64,000 nucleotides of DNA from Paracoccus marinus (GCF_007018965.1 NZ_VJYZ01000005.1:1-64000), one strand, 5' to 3'. Positions 1 through 10,334 are shown, counted from the stretch's first letter. Numbers and translations: made by a program. Notes: a model not told the origin generated them from the sequence alone.

Positions 1-22
1 TCGGCCTGTTCCCGTTTCCCAT
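1..22 (-). CDS. Start of an unidentified gene running off the left edge
   Basis: On the minus strand an ATG at 22-20 is preceded, five bases away, by a perfect AGGAGGT ribosome binding site at 34-28. Only seven codons (MGNGNRP) lie in the window, so no family can be named. The call rests on the strength and spacing of the ribosome binding site and on the open frame to the edge. It is transcribed divergently from the winged-helix gene that starts at 331. Confidence 0.45.
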
Positions 23-330
23 AGAACACCTCCTGGTTCCTCAGTTGGTGCTCTCCACATTTTCCGGGCAAGTCCAACTAGGCGGTGCGTAGGTCGTATT
101 ACCCCTTTTCAGAAGCAATCGACTTACGCATCGCTTTCGCTCGCAGCATGGCTCGTAATCGCGCTGCTAGCTCGGTATCTGAGCGGCCTCCTAGGGTGTT
201 GGTAGCACCTTACGGAGGCCGCTCTCGTTTCCGAGCTTCCACAGACCTACCACGTCCCAACGAGCCACGCAAGTCAGCGCTTGCCGTTGGCTGGACTTTT
301 TCTTAGGCTCTCCTGAAACGGAGTGCCACC
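23..330. other. Divergent intergenic region, AT-richer than the rest of the window
   Basis: This stretch separates the left-edge minus-strand start from the plus-strand gene at 331 and must hold both promoters if both genes are real. Short open frames exist on both strands but have no convincing start site or family resemblance. I see no tRNA, terminator or insertion-sequence end. Composition is visibly less GC-rich than the chromosome to the right, as it is in the following gene. Confidence 0.4.
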
Positions 331-1005
331 ATGACCGACCCAGCCGTCCAAAGGCTTGAAATCGAACTGGCAGAGATCGAGAAAAAGCTTTCTGACCTAG
401 ATTTATATCAAGATTACAAAGCACTGAAGAGAATCATACGACGCTTGCGTAGTCGAGATGATGATGAGCGTCCGCTAGGTAGCCGAGATGATGATGAGCG
501 CCTGCTAGGTAGGGATGAGGCGATGCCTATGACGAGCACTGCTGGAAATCCGGCCACAATGAAAAATGCTGTTGTAGAGGTTCTAAAAGGTAGAGCCTCA
601 CCCATGGCAACAAAAGATATTTATGACTGGATTTCAGATCACGGGGTCGAGGTGCCAGGGGAAAACCCTACCAACAACCTGAGCGCTCACATGTCCCGAG
701 ATCCCCGTTTCCTTAGTTGGGGACGAGCCGGTTGGACATTGACGAGTGCGATCGACCCAGACCTCACCGAGGTGCAAGGCATAGCGGCCGACTTTCTAGC
801 GTCTCTAGATGATGAGGCGCGTCAACCTCTTTTGCACAGCATATCGGAGGGCCGTGGCCTCACTAGCGAGTTAGACGGTGAGCTTCTTCGCTTTGCTCGG
901 CAAAGAATGGGAAGGCATCTCGTGAACGAAGAGAAACGAAGCCTTCGTGAAAAGATTGTGGCGGATGGGAGCGCTCGTGAGCGCGGAGAGGGCGGCGAGG
1001 CTTAG
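331..1005 (+). CDS. Winged-helix (HARE-HTH-like) domain protein with coiled-coil N-terminus
   Basis: A 224-residue protein. Residues about 6-40 form a charged heptad-like helix (EIELAEIEKKLSDL), residues 41-60 are two copies of a ten-residue acidic/arginine repeat, and residues about 75-138 resemble the HARE-HTH winged helix (MKNAVVEVLKG, then ATKDIYDWI, ending GRAGWTLTS). That fold occurs in eukaryotic HB1/ASXL proteins, RNA polymerase delta subunits and some restriction-modification proteins, where it is thought to bind DNA. The C-terminal 85 residues are charged and unassigned. GGAG eight bases before the ATG supports the start. Codon use and base composition differ from the neighbours, which suggests acquisition. 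Function is unknown; the domain call is from pattern recognition only. Confidence 0.6.
   Translation: MTDPAVQRLEIELAEIEKKLSDLDLYQDYKALKRIIRRLRSRDDDERPLGSRDDDERLLGRDEAMPMTSTAGNPATMKNAVVEVLKGRASPMATKDIYDWISDHGVEVPGENPTNNLSAHMSRDPRFLSWGRAGWTLTSAIDPDLTEVQGIAADFLASLDDEARQPLLHSISEGRGLTSELDGELLRFARQRMGRHLVNEEKRSLREKIVADGSARERGEGGEA
450..509 (+). repeat. Two tandem 30-bp units inside the winged-helix gene
   Basis: Units at 450-479 and 480-509 differ at three positions and encode SRDDDERPLG and SRDDDERLLG. A degenerate start of a third unit follows (RDE). The length is a multiple of three, so copy number could vary without breaking the frame. Confidence 0.85.
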
Positions 1006-1019
1006 GTTCTATCTTCACT

Positions 1020-1041
1020 GTGACAACATCACAATGTTCAC
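1020..1041. terminator. Possible hairpin between the convergent winged-helix gene and carB
   Basis: GTGACAACAT and ATGTTCAC can pair around CACA with one bulged base. It lies between the convergent stop codons and overlaps the carB stop. Neither strand has a T-run after it, so intrinsic termination is only a possibility. Confidence 0.25.
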
Positions 1042-4000
1042 CCCTGCAACGTCCTGACCCCCACATCCCCCTCCGCCCGTGACGCGATCGCGGCCACCGC
1101 TGCGATCGCCCCTGCCGCCGTCGTGAAATACGGGATCTTGTCGTACAGCGCCACCGACCGGATGTCGCGCGAATCGGCGATCGCCTGCGCGCCCTCGGTC
1201 GTGTTCAGCACCATCGCGATGTCGCCGTTCTTCAGGCGGTCCACGATGTTCGGGCGGCCTTCGTAGACCTTGTTCACCGGCTCGGCCGCGACGCCGGCGC
1301 CGCGCAGGAACTCCAGCGTGCCGCGGGTCGCGAGAAGGGTGAAGCCCATCGCCGACAGGTCACGCATCGCCGCGGCCATCTCGGGCGTCTTGTCGGCGTC
1401 CTTGACCGACACGAACACGCACCCCGCTTCGGGCAGGTGCGTGCCCGCGCCCATCTGCGCCTTCAGGAACGCGCGGGCGAAGTTGCGGTCCCAGCCCATG
1501 ACCTCGCCGGTGGACCGCATCTCGGGGCCCAGCAGCGTGTCGACGCCGGGGAAGCGGGCGAAGGGCAGGACCGCCTCCTTGACCGAGAACCAGGGGGTTT
1601 TCGGGTCCGCCAGCGTCAGCGGGTCGGCGTAGGGCAGGGGCGTGTCGGGGCCGACGCCTTCGGGATAGGGGGCGCGGTGAGGGAATGCCTCCATCGGCTC
1701 GCCCGCCATCAGCCGCGCGGCAATGGACGCGATGGCGCTGTCGGTTGCCTTGGCCACGAACGGCACGGTGCGGGACGCGCGCGGGTTCACCTCCAGCACG
1801 TAGATCGCGCCGTCCTTGATCGCGAACTGCACGTTCATCAGGCCCACGACGTTCAGCGCCAGCGCCATCGCGACGGTCTGCCGCTTCAGCTCGGCGATGG
1901 TGTCCGCGTCCAGCGTGTGCGGCGGCAGCGAGCAGGCGCTGTCGCCCGAATGGACGCCCGCTTCCTCGATATGTTCCATGATGCCGGCGACGTGGACGGT
2001 GCGGCCGTCCGACAGCGCGTCCACGTCCACCTCGATCGCGCCGGACAGGTAGCTGTCGAGCAGCACCGGGTTGCGGCCCGACACCTGCACGGCGGTGGTG
2101 ATGTAGCGGTTGAGGTGGTCCATGTCGCGCACGATTTCCATCGCGCGGCCGCCCAGCACGTAGGAGGGGCGGATCACCAGCGGGAAGCCCACGCGGCCCG
2201 CGATCTCGCGCGCTTCGTCGGCGCTGCGGGCGATGCCGTTGACGGGCTGTTTCAGGCCGAGGTCGTGGAGCAGCTTCTGGAACCGCTCGCGGTCCTCGGC
2301 GAGGTCGATCGCGTCCGGCGTGGTGCCGAGGATCGGGATCCCCTCGTCCTTCAGCGCCTGCGCGAGCTTCAGGGGGGTCTGCCCGCCGAACTGCACGATG
2401 ACGCCGTGAAGCGTGCCGTTTTCCTGTTCAACGCGCAGGATTTCCAGCACGTGTTCCAGCGTCAGCGGCTCGAAATACAGGCGGTCCGAGGTGTCGTAGT
2501 CGGTGCTGACCGTCTCGGGGTTGCAGTTGACCATGATGGTCTCATACCCTGCATCGGTCAGCGCGAAGCAGGCGTGGCAGCAGCAGTAGTCGAACTCGAT
2601 CCCCTGGCCGATCCGGTTGGGGCCACCGCCGAGGATCACCACCTTCTTGCGGTCCGAGGGCCAGGCCTCGTCCTCGACATCGCCCATCGCGGGGGCTTCG
2701 TAGGTCGAATACATGTAGGGGGTCTGCGCCTCGAACTCGGCGGCGCAGGTGTCGATGCGCTTGAAGACCGGGAGGATGTCCAGCGCCTGCCGGGCGCGTC
2801 GGACCTCCGCCTCGGGGTGGCCCGTCAGATGCGCGAGGCGGGCGTCGGTGAAGCCCATCATCTTGATCCGCCGCAGCCCCTCGGCGTCCGAGGGCAGGCC
2901 GTGGTGGCGGATCTCGTGCTCGGCGTCCACGATCTCGCGGATTCGGGCGAGGAACCACGGATCGAAGCTGGTGACGGCGTTGATGTCGTCGTCCGACAGG
3001 CCGGCGCGCATGGATTCGGCGATTACGCGGATGCGGTCGGGGGTCGCCTGCGACAGCGCCTTGATGAAGGCGGGGCGGCCTTCCTCGGCCGCGCCGTCGA
3101 TCGCGATCTCGTCCAGGCCCGAAAGCCCGTTCTCCATCGAGGCGAGCGCCTTTTGCAGGGACTCGTGGAAGGTGCGGCCGATCGCCATGACCTCGCCCAC
3201 CGACTTCATCGCGGTGGTCAGTTCGGGCTTCGAGCCCGGGAACTTCTCGAACGCGAAGCGCGGGATCTTGGTCACGACGTAGTCGATCGACGGCTCGAAG
3301 CTTGCGGGCGTCACGCGGGTGATGTCGTTGTCGAGCTCGTCCAGCGTGTAGCCAACGGCGAGTTTCGCCGCGACCTTGGCGATGGGAAAGCCGGTGGCCT
3401 TGGACGCCAGCGCCGACGAGCGGCTGACGCGCGGGTTCATCTCGATCACGACCATGCGGCCGTCGGCGGGGTTCACGGCCCATTGGACGTTCGAGCCGCC
3501 GGTTTCCACGCCGATCTCGCGCAGGACGGCGATGGAGGCCGAGCGCATCCGCTGGTATTCGCGGTCCGTCAGCGTCAGCGCGGGCGCGACGGTGATGGAA
3601 TCGCCGGTGTGGACGCCCATCGGGTCAATGTTCTCGATCGAGCAGACGATGATGGCGTTGTCGGCGCGGTCGCGCACGACTTCCATCTCGTATTCCTTCC
3701 AGCCGAGCAGGCTTTCGTCGATCAGCACCTGCGCCACGGGCGACGCATCAAGGCCCGAGCGCACGATCGCTTCGTAGTCGTCGCGGTTGTAGGCCACGCC
3801 GCCGCCGGTGCCGCCAAGGGTGAAGGCGGGGCGGATAATGGCGGGCAGGCCCACGTTGTCCAGCGCCTCGACGGCCTGCGCGACGCCGGCCGCGATATCG
3901 TACTTGCCGCCGGGCAGCTTCGGCGCGGACACGATGGTGGCGCGCGGGTTTTCCAGCCCGATCCGGTCCATTGCCTCGCGGAAGAGAGCGCGGTCCTCGG

Positions 4001-4376
4001 CCATCTCGATGGCGGACCGCTGCGCGCCGATCAGTTCGACGTCGTATTTTTCCAGCGTGCCGCGATCGGCGAGCGCAAGCGCGGTGTTCAGCGCGGTCTG
4101 CCCGCCCATCGTCGGCAGCAGCGCGTCGGGGCGTTCGGCGGCGATGATCTTTTCGACCACCTCGGGGGTGATCGGTTCAATATAGGTGGCGTCGGCCATG
4201 CCGGGGTCGGTCATGATCGTCGCGGGGTTCGAGTTGACGAGGATGACCCGGTAGCCTTCCTCGCGCAGCGCCTTGCAGGCCTGTGCGCCGGAATAGTCGA
4301 ACTCGCAGGCCTGGCCGATCACGATGGGACCGGCGCCGATGATGAGGATCGAGGAAATGTCGGTTCTTTTCGGCAT
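1038..4376 (-). CDS. carB: Carbamoyl-phosphate synthase large subunit
   Basis: Makes carbamoyl phosphate from ammonia (delivered by CarA), bicarbonate and two ATP, feeding pyrimidine and arginine synthesis in the cytoplasm. The 1112-residue product has the usual duplicated architecture: an N-terminal carboxyphosphate half beginning [19 protein letters not shown], a second ATP-grasp half starting near residue 575 ([19 protein letters not shown]), and an MGS-like regulatory domain from about residue 980. The start at 4376 (MPKRTDISS) matches the family; longer open frame upstream is low-complexity and unlikely to be translated. carA is not in this window. The carbamoyl phosphate is used by the ArgF encoded at 39.9 kb. 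Slightly longer than the enterobacterial protein, as is common in alphaproteobacteria. Confidence 0.98.
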   Translation of the reverse strand: MPKRTDISSILIIGAGPIVIGQACEFDYSGAQACKALREEGYRVILVNSNPATIMTDPGMADATYIEPITPEVVEKIIAAERPDALLPTMGGQTALNTALALADRGTLEKYDVELIGAQRSAIEMAEDRALFREAMDRIGLENPRATIVSAPKLPGGKYDIAAGVAQAVEALDNVGLPAIIRPAFTLGGTGGGVAYNRDDYEAIVRSGLDASPVAQVLIDESLLGWKEYEMEVVRDRADNAIIVCSIENIDPMGVHTGDSITVAPALTLTDREYQRMRSASIAVLREIGVETGGSNVQWAVNPADGRMVVIEMNPRVSRSSALASKATGFPIAKVAAKLAVGYTLDELDNDITRVTPASFEPSIDYVVTKIPRFAFEKFPGSKPELTTAMKSVGEVMAIGRTFHESLQKALASMENGLSGLDEIAIDGAAEEGRPAFIKALSQATPDRIRVIAESMRAGLSDDDINAVTSFDPWFLARIREIVDAEHEIRHHGLPSDAEGLRRIKMMGFTDARLAHLTGHPEAEVRRARQALDILPVFKRIDTCAAEFEAQTPYMYSTYEAPAMGDVEDEAWPSDRKKVVILGGGPNRIGQGIEFDYCCCHACFALTDAGYETIMVNCNPETVSTDYDTSDRLYFEPLTLEHVLEILRVEQENGTLHGVIVQFGGQTPLKLAQALKDEGIPILGTTPDAIDLAEDRERFQKLLHDLGLKQPVNGIARSADEAREIAGRVGFPLVIRPSYVLGGRAMEIVRDMDHLNRYITTAVQVSGRNPVLLDSYLSGAIEVDVDALSDGRTVHVAGIMEHIEEAGVHSGDSACSLPPHTLDADTIAELKRQTVAMALALNVVGLMNVQFAIKDGAIYVLEVNPRASRTVPFVAKATDSAIASIAARLMAGEPMEAFPHRAPYPEGVGPDTPLPYADPLTLADPKTPWFSVKEAVLPFARFPGVDTLLGPEMRSTGEVMGWDRNFARAFLKAQMGAGTHLPEAGCVFVSVKDADKTPEMAAAMRDLSAMGFTLLATRGTLEFLRGAGVAAEPVNKVYEGRPNIVDRLKNGDIAMVLNTTEGAQAIADSRDIRSVALYDKIPYFTTAAGAIAAVAAIASRAEGDVGVRTLQG

Positions 4377-4542
4377 GGCTCGTTCCCTCGGGCTTGCGGC
4401 GGATAAATCGTCCGGGGTTATAGCCACGGCCCGTCCGGGCGCAAGGGCGGCGGGGCCGCGCCGCGCGTGGGCGGCCCCGCATCCGCGCGGAACGGGGGCG
4501 GCCGGGCCGGCGTTGTGTCCAAAGCTTTGAACGAGGATCCAG

Positions 4543-4806
4543 ATGTCGAACAACGAAGGCAACATCCAGAAGGCGGCACGCTGGCACCGCCCGGCGATCA
4601 TCGGGATCGTCGTCGCGCTGGCATTGGCGGCGCTGGCCGCGTTCGTCTTTGCCCCAATGGGCGGCAGCGCGCCCGAACCGGGCGGGCAGGCGGCGCCGGG
4701 GACCGACGCGCTGGCGCCCGCCACCACGCCGGGCGCAGAGCCGGTCGCGGGCGGGCAGGCGACGACGACGACGCCGCCCGCAACGACGACGCCCGCCACG
4801 AACTGA
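4543..4806 (+). CDS. Small single-pass membrane protein with Thr/Pro/Ala tail
   Basis: An 87-residue protein: a short polar N-terminus, one hydrophobic helix at about residues 18-40 ([19 protein letters not shown]), and a tail of Ala, Pro, Gly and Thr ending in [14 protein letters not shown]. No enzymatic motif is visible. The tail is probably periplasmic if the topology is N-in. It sits alone, divergent from carB and convergent with pgk. The tail is encoded by a run of near-repeats of ACG/GCC codons, so its length may vary between strains. Function unknown. Confidence 0.6.
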   Translation: MSNNEGNIQKAARWHRPAIIGIVVALALAALAAFVFAPMGGSAPEPGGQAAPGTDALAPATTPGAEPVAGGQATTTTPPATTTPATN

Positions 4807-4831
4807 GCGGCCGGTCCGGCTGGCGCGAAAT

Positions 4832-4860
4832 GAAAAAGGGCGGCTCGCGGAGCCGCCCTT
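4832..4860 (-). terminator. Terminator of pgk
   Basis: A perfect 11-bp stem (AAGGGCGGCTC, loop GCG, GAGCCGCCCTT) at 4836-4860. On the minus strand it is followed by TTTTTCATTT, which fits intrinsic termination of pgk. On the plus strand the tail is T-poor, so it would act more weakly for the small membrane protein gene. Confidence 0.8.
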
Positions 4861-4881
4861 GTCTGTTGGTGACCTTTAGGG

Positions 4882-6087
4882 TCAGCCGTGGCGCACGTCG
4901 GCAAGCGCCGCGACGCCCGGCAGGTCCTTGCCCTCCATCCACTCAAGGAAGGCGCCGCCCGCCGTCGAGATGAAGGTGAAGTCGTCGGCTACCCCCGCCT
5001 TGTTCAGCGCCGCGACCGTGTCGCCGCCGCCGGCGACCGACACCAGGCGGCCGTCGCGGGTCAGGTCTGCCGCCGCCCGGGCGGCCGCGTTGGTGGCGGC
5101 GTCGAAGGGCGCGATCTCGAACGCGCCCAGCGGGCCGTTCCACAGCAGCGTGCGGCTTTGGGCAAAGACCTCGCCGATGGCGGCCACGGTCTGCGGCCCG
5201 GCGTCCAGGATCATGGCGTCGGCGGGGCAGGCGTCCACGGGAACGGTCGTGTTCTCGGCATTGGCCTTGAACTCGCGCGCGACGACCACGTCCACCGGCA
5301 GGTGGATGGTGCAACCCGCGGACTGCGCCTTGTCGATGATCGCGCGGGCGGTGTCGGCCATGTCGCGCTCGGCCAGGCTGGTGCCGACCTCGATCCCCTT
5401 GGCGACGAGGAAGGTGTTGGCCATCCCGCCGCCGATGACGAGGTGATCGACCTTTTCCAGCAGGTTCGACAGCAGCTCGAGCTTGGTCGAGACCTTTGCC
5501 CCGCCCACCACCGCGACCACCGGCCGCTGCGGGTTGCCCAAGGCCGCGTCCAGCGCGTTCAGCTCCGCCTCCATCAGGCGGCCCGCGGCGCTGGGCATCA
5601 TCCGCGCCAGCCCCTCGGTCGAGCCGTGGGCGCGGTGCGCCGCCGAGAACGCGTCGTTGACGAACACCGACCCCAGCGCGGCGAGCGAGGCCACGAAGGT
5701 CGGATCGTTGGCTTCCTCGCCCGGGTAGAAGCGGGTGTTTTCCATCAGGAGCACGTCGCCCTTTTCCAGCCCCGCCACGGCGCGCTTGGCCGGGCCGCCG
5801 ATCGCCTCGTCCGCGAACTTGACGGGCTGGCCCAGCGCCGCTTCCAGCGCCGGGACGATCTGCTTGAGGCTCATCGCCTCGACCCGCTGGCCCTTGGGGC
5901 GGTCGAAATGGGCCAGCAGGACCGGGATCCCGCCGCGGCCCTGGATGTCCTTCACGGTCGGCACAATCTTTTCGATCCGGGTCGCGTCCGTGACCTGCCC
6001 GTTCTCGACGGGGACGTTCAGATCCACGCGCGTGAGGACGACCTTGCCGTCCATGTCGAGGTCGTCGATCGTGTTGAACTGGGCCAT
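4882..6087 (-). CDS. pgk: Phosphoglycerate kinase
   Basis: Catalyses ATP-forming transfer of phosphate from 1,3-bisphosphoglycerate to ADP in glycolysis, and the reverse in gluconeogenesis and the Calvin cycle. The 401-residue length is standard. Visible family landmarks are the N-terminal substrate-binding stretch ([14 protein letters not shown]), the HFDRPKG segment, [15 protein letters not shown] in the hinge region and the nucleotide-domain glycine-rich motif [15 protein letters not shown]. It is monocistronic here, with a strong terminator behind it; gap and fba are not adjacent. Confidence 0.98.
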   Translation of the reverse strand: MAQFNTIDDLDMDGKVVLTRVDLNVPVENGQVTDATRIEKIVPTVKDIQGRGGIPVLLAHFDRPKGQRVEAMSLKQIVPALEAALGQPVKFADEAIGGPAKRAVAGLEKGDVLLMENTRFYPGEEANDPTFVASLAALGSVFVNDAFSAAHRAHGSTEGLARMMPSAAGRLMEAELNALDAALGNPQRPVVAVVGGAKVSTKLELLSNLLEKVDHLVIGGGMANTFLVAKGIEVGTSLAERDMADTARAIIDKAQSAGCTIHLPVDVVVAREFKANAENTTVPVDACPADAMILDAGPQTVAAIGEVFAQSRTLLWNGPLGAFEIAPFDAATNAAARAAADLTRDGRLVSVAGGGDTVAALNKAGVADDFTFISTAGGAFLEWMEGKDLPGVAALADVRHG

Positions 6088-6253
6088 GCCGGTCCCCTTT
6101 TTTCGCCGTTCCGTGTGTGCTGCGCCTTACTGGCCGCAGATGACATTCGCGTCAACTGCCCGCGACCGGACGGCACGCGGGCGCGGGCGGATGCGTTGCC
6201 CTTGGCCGCACGGGCGCATAAGCCGGTGCCACATGACGCGAAAGGAGGCCCGG

Positions 6254-6752
6254 ATGGCCGACATCAAGGATCCCGAAAACACCATCATCATCGAGCTGAA
6301 GGACGGCCCGGTGGTGATCCAGCTTCTGCCCGACGTGGCGCCCAAGCACGCCGAGCGCATGAAGGAGCTGGCGCGCGCGGGCAAGTACGACAACGTGGCC
6401 TTCCACCGCGTGATCGAGGGCTTCATGGCCCAGACCGGCGACGTGGAACACGCCAACATGGAAAAGGACTACAAGCCCAATCGCGCGGGCACCGGCGGGT
6501 CGGACATGCCGGACCTTCCGGCCGAGTTCTCCAAGCTGCCGCACGAGCGCGGCACGATCGGGGCGGCGCGCAGCCAGAACCCGAACAGCGCCAACAGCCA
6601 GTTCTTCATCAACTTCAAGGACAACTCGTTCCTGAACGGCCAGTACACCGTCTATGGCCGCGTCCTGTCGGGGATGGAGCATGTCGACAAGATCGCCCGC
6701 GGCGAGCCGCCGGCGAACCCCGACCGCATGATTTCCGTGAAGGTGGCCGCCG

Positions 6753-6763
<11 letters not shown>
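6254..6763 (+). CDS. ppiB: Cytoplasmic cyclophilin-type peptidyl-prolyl isomerase
   Basis: Catalyses cis-trans isomerisation of Xaa-Pro bonds. The 169-residue protein has no signal peptide and carries the cyclophilin core: FHRVIEGFMAQTGD, the GTIGAARS segment and NSANSQFFINF. The start at 6254 is chosen because AAAGGAGG lies just upstream and the family start (MADIKDPENTIIIEL) follows. The stop overlaps the next gene, a second cyclophilin, by 11 bases, so the two are translationally linked. Confidence 0.95.
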
Positions 6764-7361
<598 letters not shown>

Positions 7362-7385
7362 TCCGCCGTCTGAGAACCGGTCGGG

Positions 7386-7418
7386 AAAGGCGGCGGGCTT
7401 CGGCCTTGCCGCCTTTTT
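7386..7418 (+). terminator. Terminator of the cyclophilin pair
   Basis: AAAGGCGGC pairs with GCCGCCTTT, and TTTTT follows on the plus strand. The hairpin is 25 bases behind the stop of the second cyclophilin gene. Confidence 0.85.
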
Positions 7419-7448
7419 CGTCGCGGCCTATTGCGTCGCGGCCTATTG
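7419..7448. repeat. Perfect 15-bp tandem duplication across the acylase stop codon
   Basis: CGTCGCGGCCTATTG occurs twice without mismatch at 7419-7433 and 7434-7448. The second copy carries the TAG stop (7445-7443) and last codon of the acylase gene on the minus strand. Confidence 0.9.
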
Positions 7449-10163
7449 AGTCGTGGGCAGCAGCGTCGTGACGCCGGTCGCGCCGGCCCGGGCAAGGTCG
7501 GGGTCCAGCGACATGCCCACGTACTCGCCCCGCCGCCAAAGTTCCGACAGGTCGTCGTAGTGGCGCGACAGCGGATGGCCCGACTGCCCGGTCGAGATGA
7601 CGAAGACCGAACTGTCCGGGTCGGCCAGGTCATAGACGCCGCGATAGCCCGCGCCCGTCACCTGCGCCCACCGTCCCGGCGCGGCCAGACCGTCCGTCCC
7701 CGGCGTCGTTCCGCGGTCGCCCGCGCCGCCCGCGCTCGTCGCGCGCGCCAGCGTGAAATCCCCGCCCGACGTGGACTGGATCAGGCTCACCACCCAGCGC
7801 AGCCCCGGCATCCGGCCGAGCGCGGGGTGTTCGTGCCGCGCCTCGTGGACGTCGCCCCAGCGCCAGCTTGCCACGTCGCCGCCGAACCGTCCCGACAGGT
7901 CCAGGATCGCGGCGTCCAGCGCCTGCCGCGCGATGGTCGCGCAGCTTTCCATGGGGGCGGACTGCACCACGTCGCACCAGACGCCCGCGCCGCCCGTGTT
8001 GCGGAACACCGCGTCGATGAACGCGGGCCTGAGCCGCGTGAGCGAGTCCGTCAGCGGCCCCAGCTCGTCCTGCACCAGCCGCGCCTGCAGCTGCGCCATC
8101 CATGCCGAATAGATCAGCGGCTCGGGCAGATGCTCGCTCATGTTGCCGTCCCATTCGGCGAGCAGCGCAAGCGCGTCCTGCCGCTGCCGCTCGGGCGTGC
8201 CCTGCGCGGCGGGCTCGCCCGTGAACCACAGGTCGGCGCCGACCAGCGGCAGCAGCGCGCGGGCGGCCGGGCTGACGGTATCCAGCTGGGCTGCAACGAA
8301 GCTGTCGCGCGAATGAACCTCGCGCGCGGACAGAAGCCGGGACAGCCGCGCTTTCCGCAGCGCGCCGTCGCGGCTGTCGCCAAGGATGCTGCCGGGCGTC
8401 GCGGGCGCGAGCAGCGGAAGAAGGGCGGGGGTGGGGGCCGCAGGGGTCGTCGCGGCAGGTGCCGGCGGGGGCGTGGCCGGCGACAGCTCGGACATCGTCG
8501 GCTCGCCCGCGATCGGGACGGAACCCGGGCCGGGGCCGGGTGCGGACCGCGGAACCGTCGGCGGCGCGGACGACGCTGCGGCTGCGCCCGGTGCGCCGGG
8601 CGTGCCGGACATGGCCAGAACCTCGGCCCCCGTCGCGGCGAGAATGCCGTTCTGGGCGGGCTGGTCGCGCCCGGCCGCGCCCGCGGGCAGAAGCCCGGTC
8701 CACCCCGCGCCGCGCAGCCAGCCCGGCACTGGCATCCGGCCGCCGGTCGGGTGGTCCGCGCCGCGCATGGGCACCGCCCCGGCAAGCGTCTGCGCGACGC
8801 CGCCCTCGTCGGCCAGCGTGACCTGCACCGCGGGCGCGACGATCCCGCGCACCGCGCTTGCAGCGGCAACCCGGTCGGGCGCGGTCATCAGCCCCATCAG
8901 CGCGGTCATCGTGGTGTCGTCGGCCGCAAGCCCGGTCCAGCGCAGCGCCGCGACGTGCCCCGAGGGCGTAACGGACCCCAGCGCGAAGTGGCCGCCGGGG
9001 ATCACCGGGCCATTGCCGGTGTCGCGCAGGGTGATCGGCTGGTTTTCGGCGCCGCGGATGCGGATCACCTCGGTCCGGGTGGTGAACTCGGTCCAGCCGT
9101 CGGGGCCGCGATAGCGGTCGGCATTGCCGGGCTGGACCTCCTCCATCACGATGTCCTGATCGTCCACCTGCGCGGGCGTCAGCCCCCAGGCGAGGGTCGG
9201 GTTGCGCCCGGTCAGCACCGCGGGCACGCCCGGAATGGTGCCGCCGATCATCCCGCCCGAGGCAAGCTCGATCCGGGCCAGATACCACAGCGACGGCGCG
9301 GTCAGCGCCACGTGCGGGTCGTTCGCGAGCAGCGGCGCGCCGGCGGCGGTGCGTTCGGGTGCTGCGGCGAAGGCGTTGGCCGACGCGCCGAGGCCGGGCC
9401 GCACGAACCCCGCGAGCCCGTCGAACCAGCCGCCGGGCTGCGCCCCCGCGTGGTCGGGGCTGGGCAGCCGCGCGTCGCCGAAAAGCGAGGCATACGCGGG
9501 CAGCGGCGCCTCGCCCGGGCGCGCGACCACGTCCTGCCCGCGCTCGGGTGCCGCGATCGACAGCCGCGCGCGCAGCACCTCGGCCGGGATCTGGTCGCTG
9601 GCGCCCGCCGCGATCAGCTTCAGGATCGCCAGCGAATCCGCCGGCTGCCAGTAGGCGACGTCGCCCGGCAGCACGAAGAACTCGGGCGCGCCACGCCCCC
9701 GCGCGCCCTCGTTGACGAGCGCGATCCACGCGTTCACCCCGTCGGCATAGGCCGCGAGCGCCGCCTTGGTGCGGTCGTCTTGCGCGGCTAGGGACGCCTG
9801 CGCGTTCCGCCACAGGCCCAGCCTGCGGGCGAGGTCGTCGGCGGCATAGGTGCGCGAGCCGTAGATCTCGGACAGCCGCCCCTGCGCCGCGCGGCGCAGC
9901 ACCGTCATCTGGAACAGCCGGTCCTGCGCGTGGGCGAGCCCCAGCGCGAAGAAGGCGTCGTGGTCCGAGCCCGCGAAGATGTGGGGGACGTCGTCGGTCG
10001 TCCGCACGATCTCGACCTGGGCGCCGATCCCCGCGACCCGGTGGGTCGCCTGATAGTCGGGCAACGAGCGGACCGCGAAATACCACGCCAGTGTCACCGC
10101 CAGCACCGCGCCGACAAGAAGCCCCACGGTCAACCGGACCAGCCAGCGGAAAAGCGTCAGCAT
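7443..10163 (-). CDS. Penicillin acylase family (Ntn-hydrolase) protein
   Basis: A 906-residue member of the penicillin/acyl-homoserine-lactone acylase family, which cleaves amide bonds after autocatalytic processing into two chains. An N-terminal hydrophobic helix (residues about 8-30) would export or anchor it. The alpha region carries the conserved GLAHAQDRLFQM. The expected nucleophile is Ser261 (GLGA-SANAFA), just before the conserved PLLANDPHV. A low-complexity Pro/Ala/Ser insert of roughly 80 residues (about 515-592) lies within the beta chain where relatives have a short loop. It is divergent from the dehydrogenase gene, with 171 bp between them. Substrate cannot be told from sequence: penicillin, AHL signals or other amides are all possible. 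Confidence 0.9.
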   Translation of the reverse strand: MLTLFRWLVRLTVGLLVGAVLAVTLAWYFAVRSLPDYQATHRVAGIGAQVEIVRTTDDVPHIFAGSDHDAFFALGLAHAQDRLFQMTVLRRAAQGRLSEIYGSRTYAADDLARRLGLWRNAQASLAAQDDRTKAALAAYADGVNAWIALVNEGARGRGAPEFFVLPGDVAYWQPADSLAILKLIAAGASDQIPAEVLRARLSIAAPERGQDVVARPGEAPLPAYASLFGDARLPSPDHAGAQPGGWFDGLAGFVRPGLGASANAFAAAPERTAAGAPLLANDPHVALTAPSLWYLARIELASGGMIGGTIPGVPAVLTGRNPTLAWGLTPAQVDDQDIVMEEVQPGNADRYRGPDGWTEFTTRTEVIRIRGAENQPITLRDTGNGPVIPGGHFALGSVTPSGHVAALRWTGLAADDTTMTALMGLMTAPDRVAAASAVRGIVAPAVQVTLADEGGVAQTLAGAVPMRGADHPTGGRMPVPGWLRGAGWTGLLPAGAAGRDQPAQNGILAATGAEVLAMSGTPGAPGAAAASSAPPTVPRSAPGPGPGSVPIAGEPTMSELSPATPPPAPAATTPAAPTPALLPLLAPATPGSILGDSRDGALRKARLSRLLSAREVHSRDSFVAAQLDTVSPAARALLPLVGADLWFTGEPAAQGTPERQRQDALALLAEWDGNMSEHLPEPLIYSAWMAQLQARLVQDELGPLTDSLTRLRPAFIDAVFRNTGGAGVWCDVVQSAPMESCATIARQALDAAILDLSGRFGGDVASWRWGDVHEARHEHPALGRMPGLRWVVSLIQSTSGGDFTLARATSAGGAGDRGTTPGTDGLAAPGRWAQVTGAGYRGVYDLADPDSSVFVISTGQSGHPLSRHYDDLSELWRRGEYVGMSLDPDLARAGATGVTTLLPTTQ

Positions 10164-10334
10164 CGGCGGGGCGGTCCTTCGGGTCGATCGGCCGGCGGGG
10201 CGGCGTTGTGGGCGGCGTGACGGGCGGCGAGATGCGCGGTTGACCCGCGCGGGTGGTCGAGGGTTGAAATGCGGCGATGCATAAGTCAGCACCGGCCGCA
10301 GATCAACGCGGTGCGGAAGGCAGGGGGACGGCGG

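Noticed and set aside
85..306. A 73-codon plus-strand frame in the left intergenic region
   Set aside because: No ribosome binding site, no conserved pattern, and it would block the promoter region of the winged-helix gene.
1437..4406. A 989-codon open frame on the plus strand opposite carB
   Set aside because: It mirrors the high-GC codon pattern of carB, is rich in Arg, Gly, His and Ala, and matches no family. carB is certain on the other strand.
4750..4800. Short ACG/GCC-rich run considered as a possible CRISPR or satellite repeat
   Set aside because: It is a codon-level run encoding the Thr/Pro tail of the small membrane protein; there are no spacers.
7431..9791. A 786-codon plus-strand frame opposite the acylase gene
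   Set aside because: Antisense shadow with no recognisable domain; the acylase frame holds all conserved motifs.
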